64,000 nt of DNA, taken from positions 29,271 to 93,270 of the forward strand of contig NW_019775540.1 in assembly GCF_001039355.2 (NCBI RefSeq), given 5' to 3'. The DNA comes from Lingula anatina. Its lineage: Eukaryota; Brachiopoda; Lingulata; Lingulida; Lingulidae. Positions 44,393 to 64,000 of the stretch are shown in pieces (position 1 is the stretch's first letter; each line of letters opens with the position of its first letter). The position numbers were made by a program, and so were the translations under genes. The notes under the pieces were generated by a model. The model was not told the DNA's origin, made no database searches, and was given only the letters and a program-made list of their open reading frames with translations.

Positions 44393-46305
44393 TCAGGTCC
44401 CGTGGCCGAGGCACTGTGCAAGACCTTTACACCCCGTACTATAGGAATGATAGGCACCGTCATCGCCGCTATTGGGTTCATACTCAGTATGTTTGCCACA
44501 CAGATTTGGCAACTGTACATAACATTTGGCTTTCTGACAGGTAAGTTACAGTGCAGAAACTCTAATGTAATGTTCTACATCCAGGTATGTTCCCGGTTTA
44601 GAAAATAAACACTATGACCTCCAGTCTTGGCAGGTGCTCCTCTGTTTTTCGACGTAAAAGCACCTCAGATACCCTGCACGATCCAGATTTTTTCAGGAGG
44701 GGGATCATATGATTATTTTAACCCCCCCCCCCTCAGATATTTTTGGAAAGAATTCAATGGGGATCTTTATACAGTGTTGTATATTTTCTTTCTCCTACTC
44801 TTGATTTTCCTCCAGCCAATGTCATGCTATAGGTGAGTCCCACAGGTGGTACAAATAACATGCATTGAAGGTCTTTAACAGCTACCTCCCTCACCCAAAC
44901 ATTTTCTCAGCTTACAGCCTGTGTGTGTGTGTGTGTGTGTGTATTCGACACAAAATTAAGTTCCCTATGCCATGCTACGTATGTTTCTGAAACACCCTCA
45001 CCGTCTTCACCATTTATATTTCAGGGTTTGGGTTCGGCTTGAAATTTCTACCAAGCATTGTTTGCGTCCACGAGTACTTTGAAAAAAGACAATCTCTTGC
45101 GATGGGGATTGCCGTCTGTGGTACCGGGGTTGGCACTTTCGCTTTCGCACCCCTCTCCGAATACCTTATCGAGATATACGGCTGGCAAGGTGCCCTACTC
45201 ATTGAATCCGCCATCATACTGCATGGCGTTGCTTTTAGCGCCCTCTTCGTTCCTCTGGAGAAAAAATCACGGGAGACACGGGAAGACGAGGCATCTCTCA
45301 TATCCAAATTAAAGGCAGCTTGGAAAATCACAAAGGAGCTGATCGTTGAAATGATGGATTTTAGACTTTTCAAAAACCCAAAATTTGACGTCTACTGTGT
45401 CTGTATGTTCCTATTCGCTGTTGGCTACGTTGTTCCGATGACGTACCTTCCAGAACGCGCTGTGAAACAAGGCTACTCTCCGCGAGAGGGCGCTTGGCTC
45501 GTTTCTGTTCTGGGAATTTTAAACATGCTGGGGCGCATCTTCGTAGCCGGAGTTGGAGACCGAAAATGCGTGAATCGTTTCTGGATGTTCACTATATGTA
45601 TCCTCATCAGTGGTGTTATAACCGGTGGAAGCTTTTTGGCAAATTACATCTACTGGCTGCAGATGACGTATTCTGGGTGTTACGGTTTTATGATAGGTAA
45701 ATATTAGGTGCTACGATTGCCATAAAGAGCAATCGTACGCTAATTTTTAAGATGGTGTGCAATTGTAAAATATGTTGGAAATTGAAATATGTAAAACAGA
45801 CGTATATCATATTTTCTACCTTTACAATTAATATGAATTCAACTACGTGTGTTTATGTAGGACACTTAAATTTATTAATCTGTTTTATTAATTACTATTA
45901 TCACTTCCAGGTATCTTCATTTCTTTGGAGTCTGTCGTGTTAAGAGATTTAATCAGCCTTGAGAACCTGACCAAGGGCTATGGTTTGGCCATATTTGTTG
46001 GTTATGGGATAGGGTCATTGGTCGCTACGCCATTCACTGGTAGGTTGTTTTTATGTCACTTTAAGTACATTTACAGGTCTTTTGCATGTGGTAACTTAAC
46101 TTTATGGCGGTCGGCATCTTGTCGCTTCTGCACGATGCTGAAGAGGCGAATCCTTGCAAATGTATGGCTGTCGATTGGCCAATGGTTAATTTGAGACAAG
46201 TTTTATCTGAATTTGGCTGTAATTCCAATGCCATATATCGCAGCTTTGAATATTATACTACTTATTACAAATTATATTACGTACAGTGTTTGAATATCTT
46301 TATTA

Positions 46306-46352
<47 letters not shown>

Positions 46353-46788
46353 GTTTTTTTTTTTTTTTANNNNNNNNNNNNNNNNNNNNNNNNNGATTAG
46401 AGTCTGATATTTTTTAATATATTCTTGTTAAGTCATGGCCTTTTGTAAAAATGTGGCCAACAAAACTGGCGATTATTAACCTTGGTTGGAGACAGCAACA
46501 AATATGACAAGGCCGGAGAGCTTCAATTCTCAATTTGCAAGCAACTCGCGTTGAAAATAAAATCAAAAATATAACTTAGACATCGGGTATAGAATTCCTG
46601 TGAAAGAAACTAAGACTCATTGCCCTGTTCGTTTTTATTCATTTACAGGCTGGATCTTTGATGTGACCCAAAATTACGACAACTCGTTCTTGGTTTCGGG
46701 AGGGCTTCTGGTGGCAAGTGCTCTTTCCATGGTACTCATACCTTGTTTGAAGCGATGTGATGCCAGGACGGAAACTCCAGCAAATTGA
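43211..46788 (+). CDS. SLC16/monocarboxylate-transporter-like protein, copy B
   Basis: Five exons (43211-43517, 44397-44540, 45025-45696, 45911-46039, 46649-46788) total 1392 bp, 463 aa, all introns phase 1. Domains: acidic N-terminal tail; MCT signature DGGWGW at residues 45-50 opening TM1; second signature YFEKRQSLAMGIAVCG in exon 3; a charged loop (EKKSRETREDE) between the two six-helix halves; short C-terminal tail. Length is normal for SLC16. The ATG directly follows TTTTTTCAG, so either a 5' untranslated exon splices to it or this is chance. AATAAA at 46920 is a likely polyadenylation signal. Substrate not assignable; closest to the orphan MCT9/12/14-like group by general look (low certainty). 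Confidence 0.9.
44351..44393. repeat. (ATT)n microsatellite
   Basis: About 14 trinucleotide units immediately before the acceptor of copy B exon 2. Copy A lacks it. Confidence 0.9.
46309..46394. other. Poly-T run and 25-N gap in copy B intron 4
   Basis: About 60 T with few interruptions, then N at 46370-46394. Homopolymer failure of the assembly. Confidence 0.9.
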
Positions 46789-47614
46789 CCTCTGACCCGG
46801 TTCGTCCGTCCAACATACTGACATTCGTTAATTTCTGTAATTACTACTGGATACTTGCACCTGATATATAATACTGAGAAATGCTCCCATAATTCAGCCA
46901 GAAAAGGCCAATAGGGAAGAATAAAGACCAGAGACCTCTTCATTTACCTGGTCACGCAATTTATTATGCATAATGAACTTTATCAGTGCACAGTTTTTAT
47001 ATCAATGTTCTAAATTATTTCTGTATAATGCAGGTGGTATTTTGCTTGTTTTAAGCGTTTTTGATATCATTAACGGAATTTACCGCACAGCCAACAAAAA
47101 AAAGTACTGCCATATTTACACAGAGACGATTTTTTGTTAATTTTTACCTTCTCAAATTAACAAATTTCTGGTGAAAATAATTGTTTTTGTTTATCATCAA
47201 CTTCTAATTAAGCACACAATCTGATCAGCTTTTTAAGGAAATAAAATATATCTAAACATTTTTTGTGAAAAGTCAGTAATTTTACATTATGCAATTAAGT
47301 ACAGTTTTTGTTGATAAAGACTACAAAACAAACAGCAATACAGAAATCTAACACTGAAAAATTTATAAGGAGCATTGACATTGATAATTAAACATACTGT
47401 ACTAAATAAAAACAGGTAAATAAAAATATTAAAGAAATTACGTATTAATAGATTAAATGAACAAGGAAAACAAATAATGGCAAATTAAAGAAGACAGGCC
47501 AAATAAACAAAGACAAACCATGAAGATAAAGCTAAAACTTTCAGAAATACAGCTGACAGATATCAGTACCGGTCCAGTGCACATAAACATCTTCTTGTTA
47601 ATTTGTAAATAATA
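46789..47614. other. Convergent 3' region between transporter B and DDX20
   Basis: 3' untranslated sequence of copy B (AATAAA at 46920) followed by AT-rich DNA and the 3' untranslated region of DDX20 on the other strand. Homology with copy A continues to about 47075. Confidence 0.6.
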
Positions 47615-55801
<8,187 letters not shown>

Positions 55802-56101
55802 TTTCTTTTAGTTTAACTAATCAATAAAAAAATTAAAAAGAGACGTGTTCCTAAAAATGCAGAAAACGCAGGTACGTATTTGGACACCATGCTACCTCGT
55901 CCTCCATGTTTGATTCGTCTGCCACACGAACATGTATTGACAGTTGTGATTGGATGAAGAGTGTTTTAACCAATTAAATAACTTGTTGCATTTAAAGGTC
56001 GGTACCCTTATCACGTGACCCGGAGGTGTTTCCTCTTCCTGGATTTCGAGTCTTGAACCTGTGATTTCTTTGAATTGTTGTTAAAAGTTTTAAGTTAAAG
56101 C
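55802..56101. promoter_or_regulatory. Bidirectional promoter, DDX20 / twinfilin
   Basis: Only 300 bp separate the two start codons, which face away from each other. It holds an inverted CCAAT box (GATTGG, 55948-55953), a direct CCAAT (55970-55974), a TCACGTGACC E-box (56011-56020), and TTCC ETS-like cores near 56030-56040. GCCATTTT at the DDX20 start resembles a YY1 site. No TATA box at useful spacing. This is the usual make-up of divergent housekeeping promoters. Confidence 0.7.
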
Positions 56102-59100
56102 ATGTCTCATCAAACGGGAATTACAGGTAAGACGTATATTTAACTTTCTAAAATATCTTTATTCTTAAATTGACAAAAATAGATTTTGGTTTAACATACT
56201 ACCGGCCGGCTTTTTACACAGGCTACATGTACTGTACAGTACATGTAGTTTCAGATGTCAGTCACAGTATTAGCGGGTACAGTATATCAATCATTTACTA
56301 GTGGTATTTCAGCTGCCTTTTCTTAGTCTATGGGAAAATACAACAATAAGTATGTATGGAGACTTTTGTTAGTGCTGCTTAAAGTGATAATAACTCTTCG
56401 TTTCGGCCAAAAAATGAATTTTCCTGGAGTAAACAACAATTTTCCCATACTTACCAATGGTTAATGAATCCATTTTTACATTCAAAGTTAGTCCCTGGTT
56501 TTTTTCTAAAAAGTTTGGTTTTTTGTTAAAATCTCTTAAGAGATTTTAACAGAGTATAGCCATCAATGGAGGTCACGTGGTCTAAAGACAAGCTCAGATA
56601 TCAGAATAATAGCTATAACAGCCGTTTTTGTGGGAAAACAGAACATATTATATTTTTATGAGTCACTCACAATGTTTTTATTGTGAAATACAGATTTCAT
56701 ACGAAGAGTTATTATCCCTTTAAGTTAATTTCCTTAATTTTTGGCTTAAAATTAGGGGTCTACTCTCAGAATTTTATTTATTATCAGTTCAGTTAAAGCA
56801 TTTTCCTTATATGGAGAAATTATGACTAAGTCAAGTACAGTAGGCAGCATGATTATTTCATCTGATTCATCTGACCTTATTCTTATATTAAATACATTTT
56901 GAATCTGAGATTATTGTCGTGGCAATTGCTTGTGCAAACCAACCTTCTGCTATGGCCCCACTACTATAGATAATAAGATAAAATTTTGCACCCATTTCTA
57001 TAACAAGAAATATAAACGCTTCATGTTTTAGACTGAGAGTTACATATACCCTATTTTAGCAGACTTCTGAACTATCAACTTAAATTAAAATTTATCACAA
57101 TCTTGGTCTTAAAATTAAGACCATCTTTCAGACTAAATTGTACTTTGTGTATTGAGCCCAAGGTAATTACTAAGTAGTCTGTTCTCCAAGGCCAGTATTC
57201 AGTTTGCCCTTTCCCTGAACTTAAGATGTCTTTACTGATACTCTTCCCCAAAGCAGTATGTAATCTTCTTCATCAAACCTGTATATATGTATGCTTGTTA
57301 TTAAACTCCCTTGTGGCTTTATGATATCTGGTATTTACTCGAATAATAGATTCGAATATCGTAAATTATTTTTAAAAAAATGCCCCTAAAAGTGTTTAAT
57401 GAGTAATAGCATGACTTGAAAATGTTGATCCAAAAAATTGAAAAGTTTGTTGATTTTTGTCTCAGAACATACATGTACACTGTTGTGAGTTTCTAAAAAT
57501 GGTAAATAAAATATTATCAGTGATAACCGTATGTTGTGAAGACCCCTGAGGTCAGGTTGCTGGGGTCAATAGAGCACCTGTTTGGTGGCTGTCAGAAGAA
57601 GCTTATTTTATAACTGCTCTATGGTAAATTTATTATCTGTACTTTTTAGGCAAAATCCCACATAATATGCATCCTTTAAGAGGCAAACAAAAAGTTGTCA
57701 ATAGCATTTGGATTTTTAGGTTTAATCTATGTGTTATTTTTATATTTATCATGTAAAATTCTGTTCATTGTATTAACTATTATTTTTGCCTATTATTTTC
57801 ACAGCATCTGAAGACTTGAGGAACTTCTTTGCAACATCTAAAGATGGAAGCATTCGTTTGATGAAGATAGGCATTGACAATGGTATACTCATTACTCAGT
57901 AGAATTTAAGTGTGCTTAGTTACTATAAGACTTATGGGGATAAAAATAAATGAGTTTGAACACCACTGACCAGACTTTTATAAATGTATCAGGGGCCGAT
58001 TGAGGCCGTCTTCTAGGTCTTCCAGAAGACGGTCAGATTTTCAAGTTTACATTGACGGGTATCTAATTTTTTTTTGTCGGAAGACGGTCAAAAATGGAGG
58101 ATGGATCAACAAAGAAAATTTGGAAGTCTGTCAGAATATATCTCTGGATCTGCCCCTGTGTATATACTATCACAAGAAGATGTAGAATTTTTGTAGTATG
58201 TAATCTGTTACAAGAGGTAAATATGTTTGTAATTATGATTAATATGTAATATCACCAATTATGTTATAAACTCTTTTTTGTTTTAATTTTTGCTTTTCTG
58301 TTGCAGAGGAACTTGTTTTGCTGGACAAAAGTGAACCAAGGAGTTCATGGGAAGAAGATATCCTTTCTAAAAATTATCTAAATAATTTATTACTTGAAGG
58401 CATAGAAGCAATTTTTTTCTTTCAAAATAAAGCAAGTTTTAGTTGTAAGACTTTGAATATTTTGATTTTTTATAAGGTTTAAAATTGATTATATGGGATA
58501 AAAAGAAATATAAAGTTTATAATATGCCGGTGAATAAAACCAGTGAAGTTGATTGAAAATGAAATCAAACTCTATCTCTATCTTTGGACAATTGACATAG
58601 AGAATGTCATGTTTATTAATTATTATCATTTTGCAATAACTTTGCAAAGGTATCTAATGTCAAACCCATTTAAGAAATTTACAGCAATTAAATATGAATA
58701 TGATATGAAAAAACTAGCTCAAAATTGTGGACATAAAACCTCCTTGACCATTTCCACATTATGATGCCCAAGTCCTCCCACATCTAGATGAGAAACAACC
58801 TTGTTATATCTTCTACCGTATGGACAGTACAGATAACTCTGATCAGTATGAGTGGATATACCTCAGTTGGTCACCTGACTTCGCCAGTGTATGTATTATT
58901 TATAATAATAATAATATTTATTATTTATGTTCCTGTGTTATTTATGCAAATATACAGTAATGTTATTATATATATATATATATATTTCTTGCATTTTAAT
59001 TTTTAAATACTTTATTGTCTAAAGGTTAATTTTTTTCACTGAAAATTTTTTATTCATCTATTCATCTTAAGAATGTGATTTTATTTTGCTACCAGTCAGC

Positions 59101-59103
59101 CCA

Positions 59104-59169
<66 letters not shown>

Positions 59170-62100
59170 TAGCAAAGTGACTTTTTTATCATTTTAATAT
59201 GTAAATGGTCGATCTTTTAGGGTTGAATTCTTTGATATTGTCTACAAAGAGTAAAACATAAAAGTATCAGTAATTTTTAAATTACTTTAAATTCTTAAAA
59301 GAGCCCATTTTTGAATTATAAAATGATGTGTAATGTCTGTCTTACCCTTAAACATCTTATGCTTCTACTTCAGGTTAAACATAAGATGTTGTTTGCTGCT
59401 ACCCGAGCCACATTAAAGAGAGAGTTTGGCGGTGGACAGGTCAAATGGGAAATATTTGGAACAGTAAAGGTGAAGCAATTTTTAGTCGCGGTCAATATTT
59501 TAAAGTAGAAGTTGTAATTTATATATATGCAAATGAGGAATGAATTAGCTCAACTTCATTATAAGTGTAGAAAATGACTGCACTGAAAATAGAATTAATT
59601 GTACCTTTCCTAATCTGTTTTGTCCATTATGTTAATACTATTTTGTATTTAAAAAAACTGTCAAAATGTCGAGTCTTTTCTTACATAGTTAATATAATGT
59701 AATAGTCTAACACATATAAAAGATTAAAATTCATTTTCAGTCTAATATTGTTGTCATCTGCACAGACTTGTTTTCTATCATGGTATAATATCAGTAGTTG
59801 TCACCATAATCGTTTTTAGGAGGACCTGTCACTGTCAGGTTTTAGGAAGCACGTGGAGGCCCATGACGCCCCTGCACCTCTTACCTTTGAGGAGGAGGAA
59901 TTGGCCATGATCAAAAGTACCGAGGTAAGAAAACAGTCTCGCTTACAAATTCCTGTCAAAATTTTTCCATGATTATATGATGTTTTATTTGTTGGTGATG
60001 AGCTACTGTAGTTTATTAGTAAGATGAATATTATACACATTAGGGGTGATTGAAAAGTTAGTATGTATGGCAGCAGGTTTTTTATTTGTTCTATTCTTGC
60101 AAAGCAAAATTTCCAGTCAGTAAAAGAGTGAGTTGTACTTACTGCAGGTATGGTTGTAGACAACATGCTAGTGAGGTGTGTAGGGGTGTACATGTCAGAT
60201 TAACAACATGGACAAAATGTCAGGATGAGTCTTAATATGAGAATGGCTTAGTAATTGCAATGTTGGAAAAAGTGTGTGGGCTAAGTTTGTATTGAGAAGA
60301 TTTCATTTTTGTTTTCTTCTTGGTTGAGCTCAGAAGTTTAAAATGTTAAAAACAAAAGAATCAGGTTGTCAGAAGAATATTTTGAATTTATATCATGGAA
60401 AAGTAGAATTTCTCTGAATACATTCAGTAACTGGAGTATATTTTACTTTTGTTTTTTCTAGTTATCGGTAAGAAAGGCTTGACTTGAAATATGGCATTAT
60501 TTAGAGGAAAGGAATGGAGAATCAGAATTTACTTTGGCCTGTTGTGGTTTTTGATAACCTCATCCTGCTTTTTAACATGATGTTTTGTTTAACTTGTAGA
60601 TAGGGGTTAAACAGCATGGACATTGCAAGGCTTTGTTTTGCACAGTAGCTTATCACTTTTGAAACACCTTTTATTTTGAATATCATACAGTTATCATAAC
60701 AATTGATGATGATGATGTTGATCGGTTTTTGGGTCTTCTGTCCTGAAGAACAATTGATATATGTATTGAACGTCCCTCAAAACATTTAAATAGCAAATAA
60801 GTTTATTGGAATGCCACTTGTCACAATTAATAGATTTGAGTATTTCAGAAAGAATATTGATATCTGGATAATATTCTGATGCATAGATATGCCTTGTTTG
60901 TTTGGACGTGTTTGTCGGTTCTCTCTTATTCCAAATTTTTGAAGTGTGCAGTTAATAGAAATATAAAGAATGAAGAAATACATTTGTAGGTCCTATTGCA
61001 CCTGGGTCATTAACGAAAATTTTGAGAATTGTGCAGCTTTATTTTTCATTTTTTTCATTTGTTCACTCATTTATAATTCACTGAAGCTATTTTCTTACAT
61101 AAACTTTGACCATGCTGATACTGATGCTTGCTAAAGCTGTGTTTGTCTTTCTGTGGAAGATTGGTCTCAGTTGTTTATTATTTATTTTAACCCCCCCCCC
61201 ACACACACACACACACACACACACTTCTAGGCCAGTTTTATGTGCGTTTGTGTGGCATTTTCTCAGTTGTCATAATTTGTTTAAGATTATTAAGGTACAT
61301 TTGATATCAATTTTAGAGTCCCTGATCAAAACTCTTTACGTGTAACCTTCAGACATACTTTCACCCTCATACTTTGAAATTTGTAACATTTTTTTGCATG
61401 GTTGTATAATTATTAGCAGAATCGCAGTTTATGGTTTCATACCAAAAAGGCTCATGATAGAAAAATAAAAATAATGATATATATATAGTGAAAGACATTT
61501 AAACATTCACTAATGTCATTTTTTTAAATTTCAGGTGAAAGCAGACATTGGAGTGGACACAAAGCATCAAACGCTGTCAGGGGTGGCTTTTCCTATAGAG
61601 GACGATGCACTTCATAAGATAATGGAACTAGGGCAAGGAGAAATAACTTATGTCCAGTTGGTAAGAATTAGACTGATTTTCCATTTTTATTCCAACACTG
61701 AAAAGATGTAAATCAGAAGGTCATCATTTTTGTGAAAAAAAAATTAAAGTTGATAGGCAGATAACAGAACAGATATAAGAATGTCATCAATTTTGTAAAA
61801 AAAAAAAAAAAAAGTTGATAGGTAGATAGAAGAATATGCAATGGTCTCTTTGGCTCTATTCCCATAGATTTTAGATCGATCTGGATAATATTCTGATGCA
61901 TAGATATGCCTTGTTTGTTTGGACGTGTTTGTCGGTTCTCTCTTATTCCAAATTTTTGAAGTGTGCAGTTAATAGAAATATAAAGAATGAAGAAATACAT
62001 TTGTAGGTCCTATTGCTAAAGTAGGTCGATCTAATCTTTGGAAATGGGGTGTTTGTATTTGACCACTGAAAAAGAAAAAATATTGCAGTCAATCTGAATG

Positions 62101-63135
62101 GAAGTAAAAATGAAATTTTCACAGAAGAGCTATTTTATAACAGGACAAAGAGATTTCTTTATAGTAAGGTCTTTATTAATTTAATTTTTTAACTTAATTT
62201 TTTAACTTAATTTTCTCTAAATTCAGAGTGTAGACCTTGAAAATGAGAAGATTTGTCTTGAAGCTGCTGAGGATCTCGCAGTCAGTGCCCTACCTTCCAG
62301 AGTACCTGCTGACCATGCCAGATATCACCTGTTTAAATTTAAACACACACATGAAGGAGACTACCTACAAAGTATAAGTAAGTAGAAATTAAATTATTTA
62401 TTTATTTATTTGCTCAGCGATTTTTTGGATTGATAGGAAATAGATTCTGCAGTATATTTTGTCTGTGTTTACCAGAACTTGCTAACCTTGTAATCTGCTC
62501 CTCTGATAGATAATATTTAGATTTTATGTCTAATTAATATGCATTTGGATGTACGTTATTAATCTACATGGATTTTTACATGTAAGATATGGGTACTGAC
62601 TTTCATTTCAAGATATAGCAAAAATGCTCAATAATTGACACGTTGTCATGTGTCAGACGTCAATTAGCATAGTGTAAATTAAGCATTCAGTGAGTTATGT
62701 TTTCCATTTCCAGTATTTATCTATTCTATGCCTGGTTACAAGTGTTCAGTGAAAGAAAGGATGTTGTACTCTAGTTGTAAATCTCCAGTAATAGAAATGG
62801 TGGAGCAGCTAGGACTACAAGTTGATAGGAAGGTTTGTATATGTTATGCTTTGTTTAGATTGATGCAGTGAAGAAATATCAGAAAGATACCTGTATTTTA
62901 ATTACTAGACAATGGAAAAATGCTATAAATATTTTCGTTTCAAGATGAGTGTTTCTTATATTTCTCTTTACTCCAGCTTGAGATTGACAGTGGCGAGGAA
63001 CTATCAGAAGCCTACCTTTATGATGAACTCCATCCAAAGAAGAACATAGCAAAGCAGGCCTTTGCTAAACCAAAGGGTCCTGCTGGCAGAGGCCCAAAAC
63101 GAATGACGAAGCCTAGGGCAGAAAATGGAGAATAG
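56102..63135 (+). CDS. TWF: Twinfilin
   Basis: Ten exons: 56102-56126, 57805-57882, 58307-58357, 58758-58888, 59374-59469, 59820-59924, 61535-61660, 62227-62377, 62714-62832, 62977-63135. Total 1041 bp, 346 aa, in frame throughout; human twinfilins are about 350. Start [17 protein letters not shown]. Two ADF-homology domains (about 1-140 and 175-312): [43 protein letters not shown]; then [29 protein letters not shown]. The tail [19 protein letters not shown] is the conserved capping-protein and phosphoinositide-binding end. Twinfilin binds ADP-actin monomers and barbed ends and helps depolymerise filaments. The tiny first exon is typical. Intron 3 is of AT-AC type. Confidence 0.96.
56383..56719. 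mobile_element. TTAA-flanked MITE, copy 3 (337 bp)
   Basis: Same family as 24356-24698, flanked by TTAA at 56379-56382 and 56720-56723. Lies in twinfilin intron 1. Confidence 0.88.
58358..58757 (+). other. U12-type AT-AC intron (twinfilin intron 3)
   Basis: Begins ATATCCTTT, the exact minor-spliceosome donor consensus. Ends TTCCAC. A TCCTTGACC branch-site match lies 10-16 bases before the end (58741-58749, probable branch A at 58747). Removing it joins ...SWEED to YDAQ in frame. No GT donor near the exon 3 end gives a working frame. Confidence 0.9.
59106..59161. repeat. (TA)n microsatellite
   Basis: About 28 TA units in twinfilin intron 4. Confidence 0.9.
60862..60999 (+). repeat. 138-bp exact repeat, copy in twinfilin intron 6
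   Basis: Identical to 61879-62016 over 138 bp as far as I can compare. Starts ATCTGGATAATATTC and ends GTCCTATTGC. Confidence 0.85.
61192..61223. repeat. Poly-C/(CA)n run
   Basis: About nine C then 11-12 AC units in twinfilin intron 6. Confidence 0.85.
61849..62052. mobile_element. Small inverted-repeat element carrying the 138-bp repeat
   Basis: In intron 7 the 138-bp repeat (61879-62016) is flanked by inverted ends: TTCCCATAGATTTTAGATCG on the left and GGTCGATCTAATCTTTGG plus AAATGGGG on the right. These ends also resemble the arms of the palindrome at 11117-11352. Confidence 0.5.
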
Positions 63136-64000
63136 AGGCCTAATAAATGAACTCTGTTGACTTTTATGGATTAAAATTACATTCAAGGCTTGTTATTACC
63201 TTGAATTTGATAGAAGACACAGAATCAAGAATTTGAAGCAAATTTTGAACAGAGCAGTACTGACCAGGAAAAGTTTTTGAAAAGATGGAGCAATCCAGAT
63301 AGAGATGCATACCAAAACACTGGAAGAACCCAAGAGAGGGGTTTAAAACAGGCGGAAACTTGGATTTGTTGAATGTGTGTAACTGAGCCAAGGCGTCCCT
63401 TAATTATGAGATAATACCATTTTAGAAATAAGAAGCCAAGGTGGCAGTAGAATTTTCCGGAATGAATTTCATTAATTATCATGTGAGGGATATGTGGGAG
63501 AAATGTGTAAAATAACAAAAAAAAAAAATCATTATGCGTAAATTTGACCCAGTCTGGGGCCAGAGCCACTGCAGATCACGTGTAACATAAAATGGATGAC
63601 ATAAAATAGTTACATCTCTGTTAAAATGATTATGCAAGAAAATATTTTTGAAAAGTGTGATATTCTCTCTCAACCTGCCAAGGAAGTATACAATATTTTT
63701 GTAATGCCGTAGTTTATGCCAATATAAGCATGGTTTGTATGGGAATGAATTATATGTTTTTTGTTAAGAACATTGCATGTTTGAATTTTATGTACTTTTC
63801 CCCAAAAAACTGTGCCTTTCTAAATTGTTATGGGTTCTGCTTTTAAGCTGCATGAAATAATGATGAAAAACGATTTTCTCATAAATTTTGCTTTAAGAAA
63901 ATAGATAACCCGGTAAGAGGAAAGTTTTCATTTTGGTGTAAAAGTTAGCATGCTATCAATCATAAATCTGCAAAAATACACTCAAGTTAACAGTTACAAC
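63136..64000 (+). other. Twinfilin 3' untranslated and downstream region
   Basis: AT-rich, no further exon seen. AATAAA lies at 63142 only a few bases after the stop and is probably too early. No better signal was found before the window ends. Confidence 0.5.

Noticed and set aside
60786-62000. Minus-strand frames sharing [12 protein letters not shown] in twinfilin introns
   Set aside because: Both come from the 138-bp duplicated noncoding block.

Overview
This is a stretch of animal nuclear DNA with split genes, GT-AG introns, long AT-rich introns and intergenic DNA, and many short inverted-repeat elements. The gene set and the fucolectin/EGF/FN3 receptor phosphatase point to a marine invertebrate. 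A lophotrochozoan, perhaps a bivalve or other mollusc, is my best guess, but nothing here fixes the species. The assembly is a draft: there are three multi-base gaps (15542-15902, 30604-30664, 46370-46394) and three single Ns (6376, 17135, 32184), most of them beside repeats.

Left end (1-8 kb). A complete Ty3/gypsy-type LTR retrotransposon (1-4660) has two identical 119-bp LTRs and one uninterrupted gag-pol frame. It lies antisense to five exons of a gene I identify as NBAS (4742-6176, minus), so it probably sits in an NBAS intron. A broken LTR copy follows at 6379. At 7.8-8.0 kb a TATA box and a short first coding exon with a strong donor mark a gene I cannot name.

10.5-25.6 kb (minus). A receptor-type tyrosine phosphatase gene: Cys-rich module, two fucolectin (FTP) domains, two EGF-like modules, FN3 repeats, a transmembrane helix, then two phosphatase domains. 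The ectodomain exons join in frame almost without exception. The phosphatase half is broken: repeat insertion, absent exons, a frameshift and the catalytic Cys read as Ser.

25.6-32.8 kb is repeat territory: a possible 3.3-kb fold-back element, a G-rich gapped palindrome, a minisatellite and a Tc1 fragment.

32.8-46.8 kb (plus). Two tandem SLC16/monocarboxylate-transporter-like genes about 95% identical in protein. The right copy is complete (463 aa). The left copy lacks exon 1. The DNA between them carries several ISRE-like (IRF-type) motifs, two of them next to TATA boxes.

47.6-63.1 kb. DDX20/Gemin3 (minus, 1042 aa, 10 exons) and twinfilin (plus, 346 aa, 10 exons) are head-to-head and share a 300-bp promoter. 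Both models close in frame with no adjustment. Twinfilin intron 3 is an AT-AC intron with textbook U12 signals. The genes appear functionally unrelated: NBAS is vesicle tethering, DDX20 snRNP assembly, twinfilin actin dynamics, and the SLC16-like proteins membrane transport. Exon boundaries were read by eye and are inferences unless stated.
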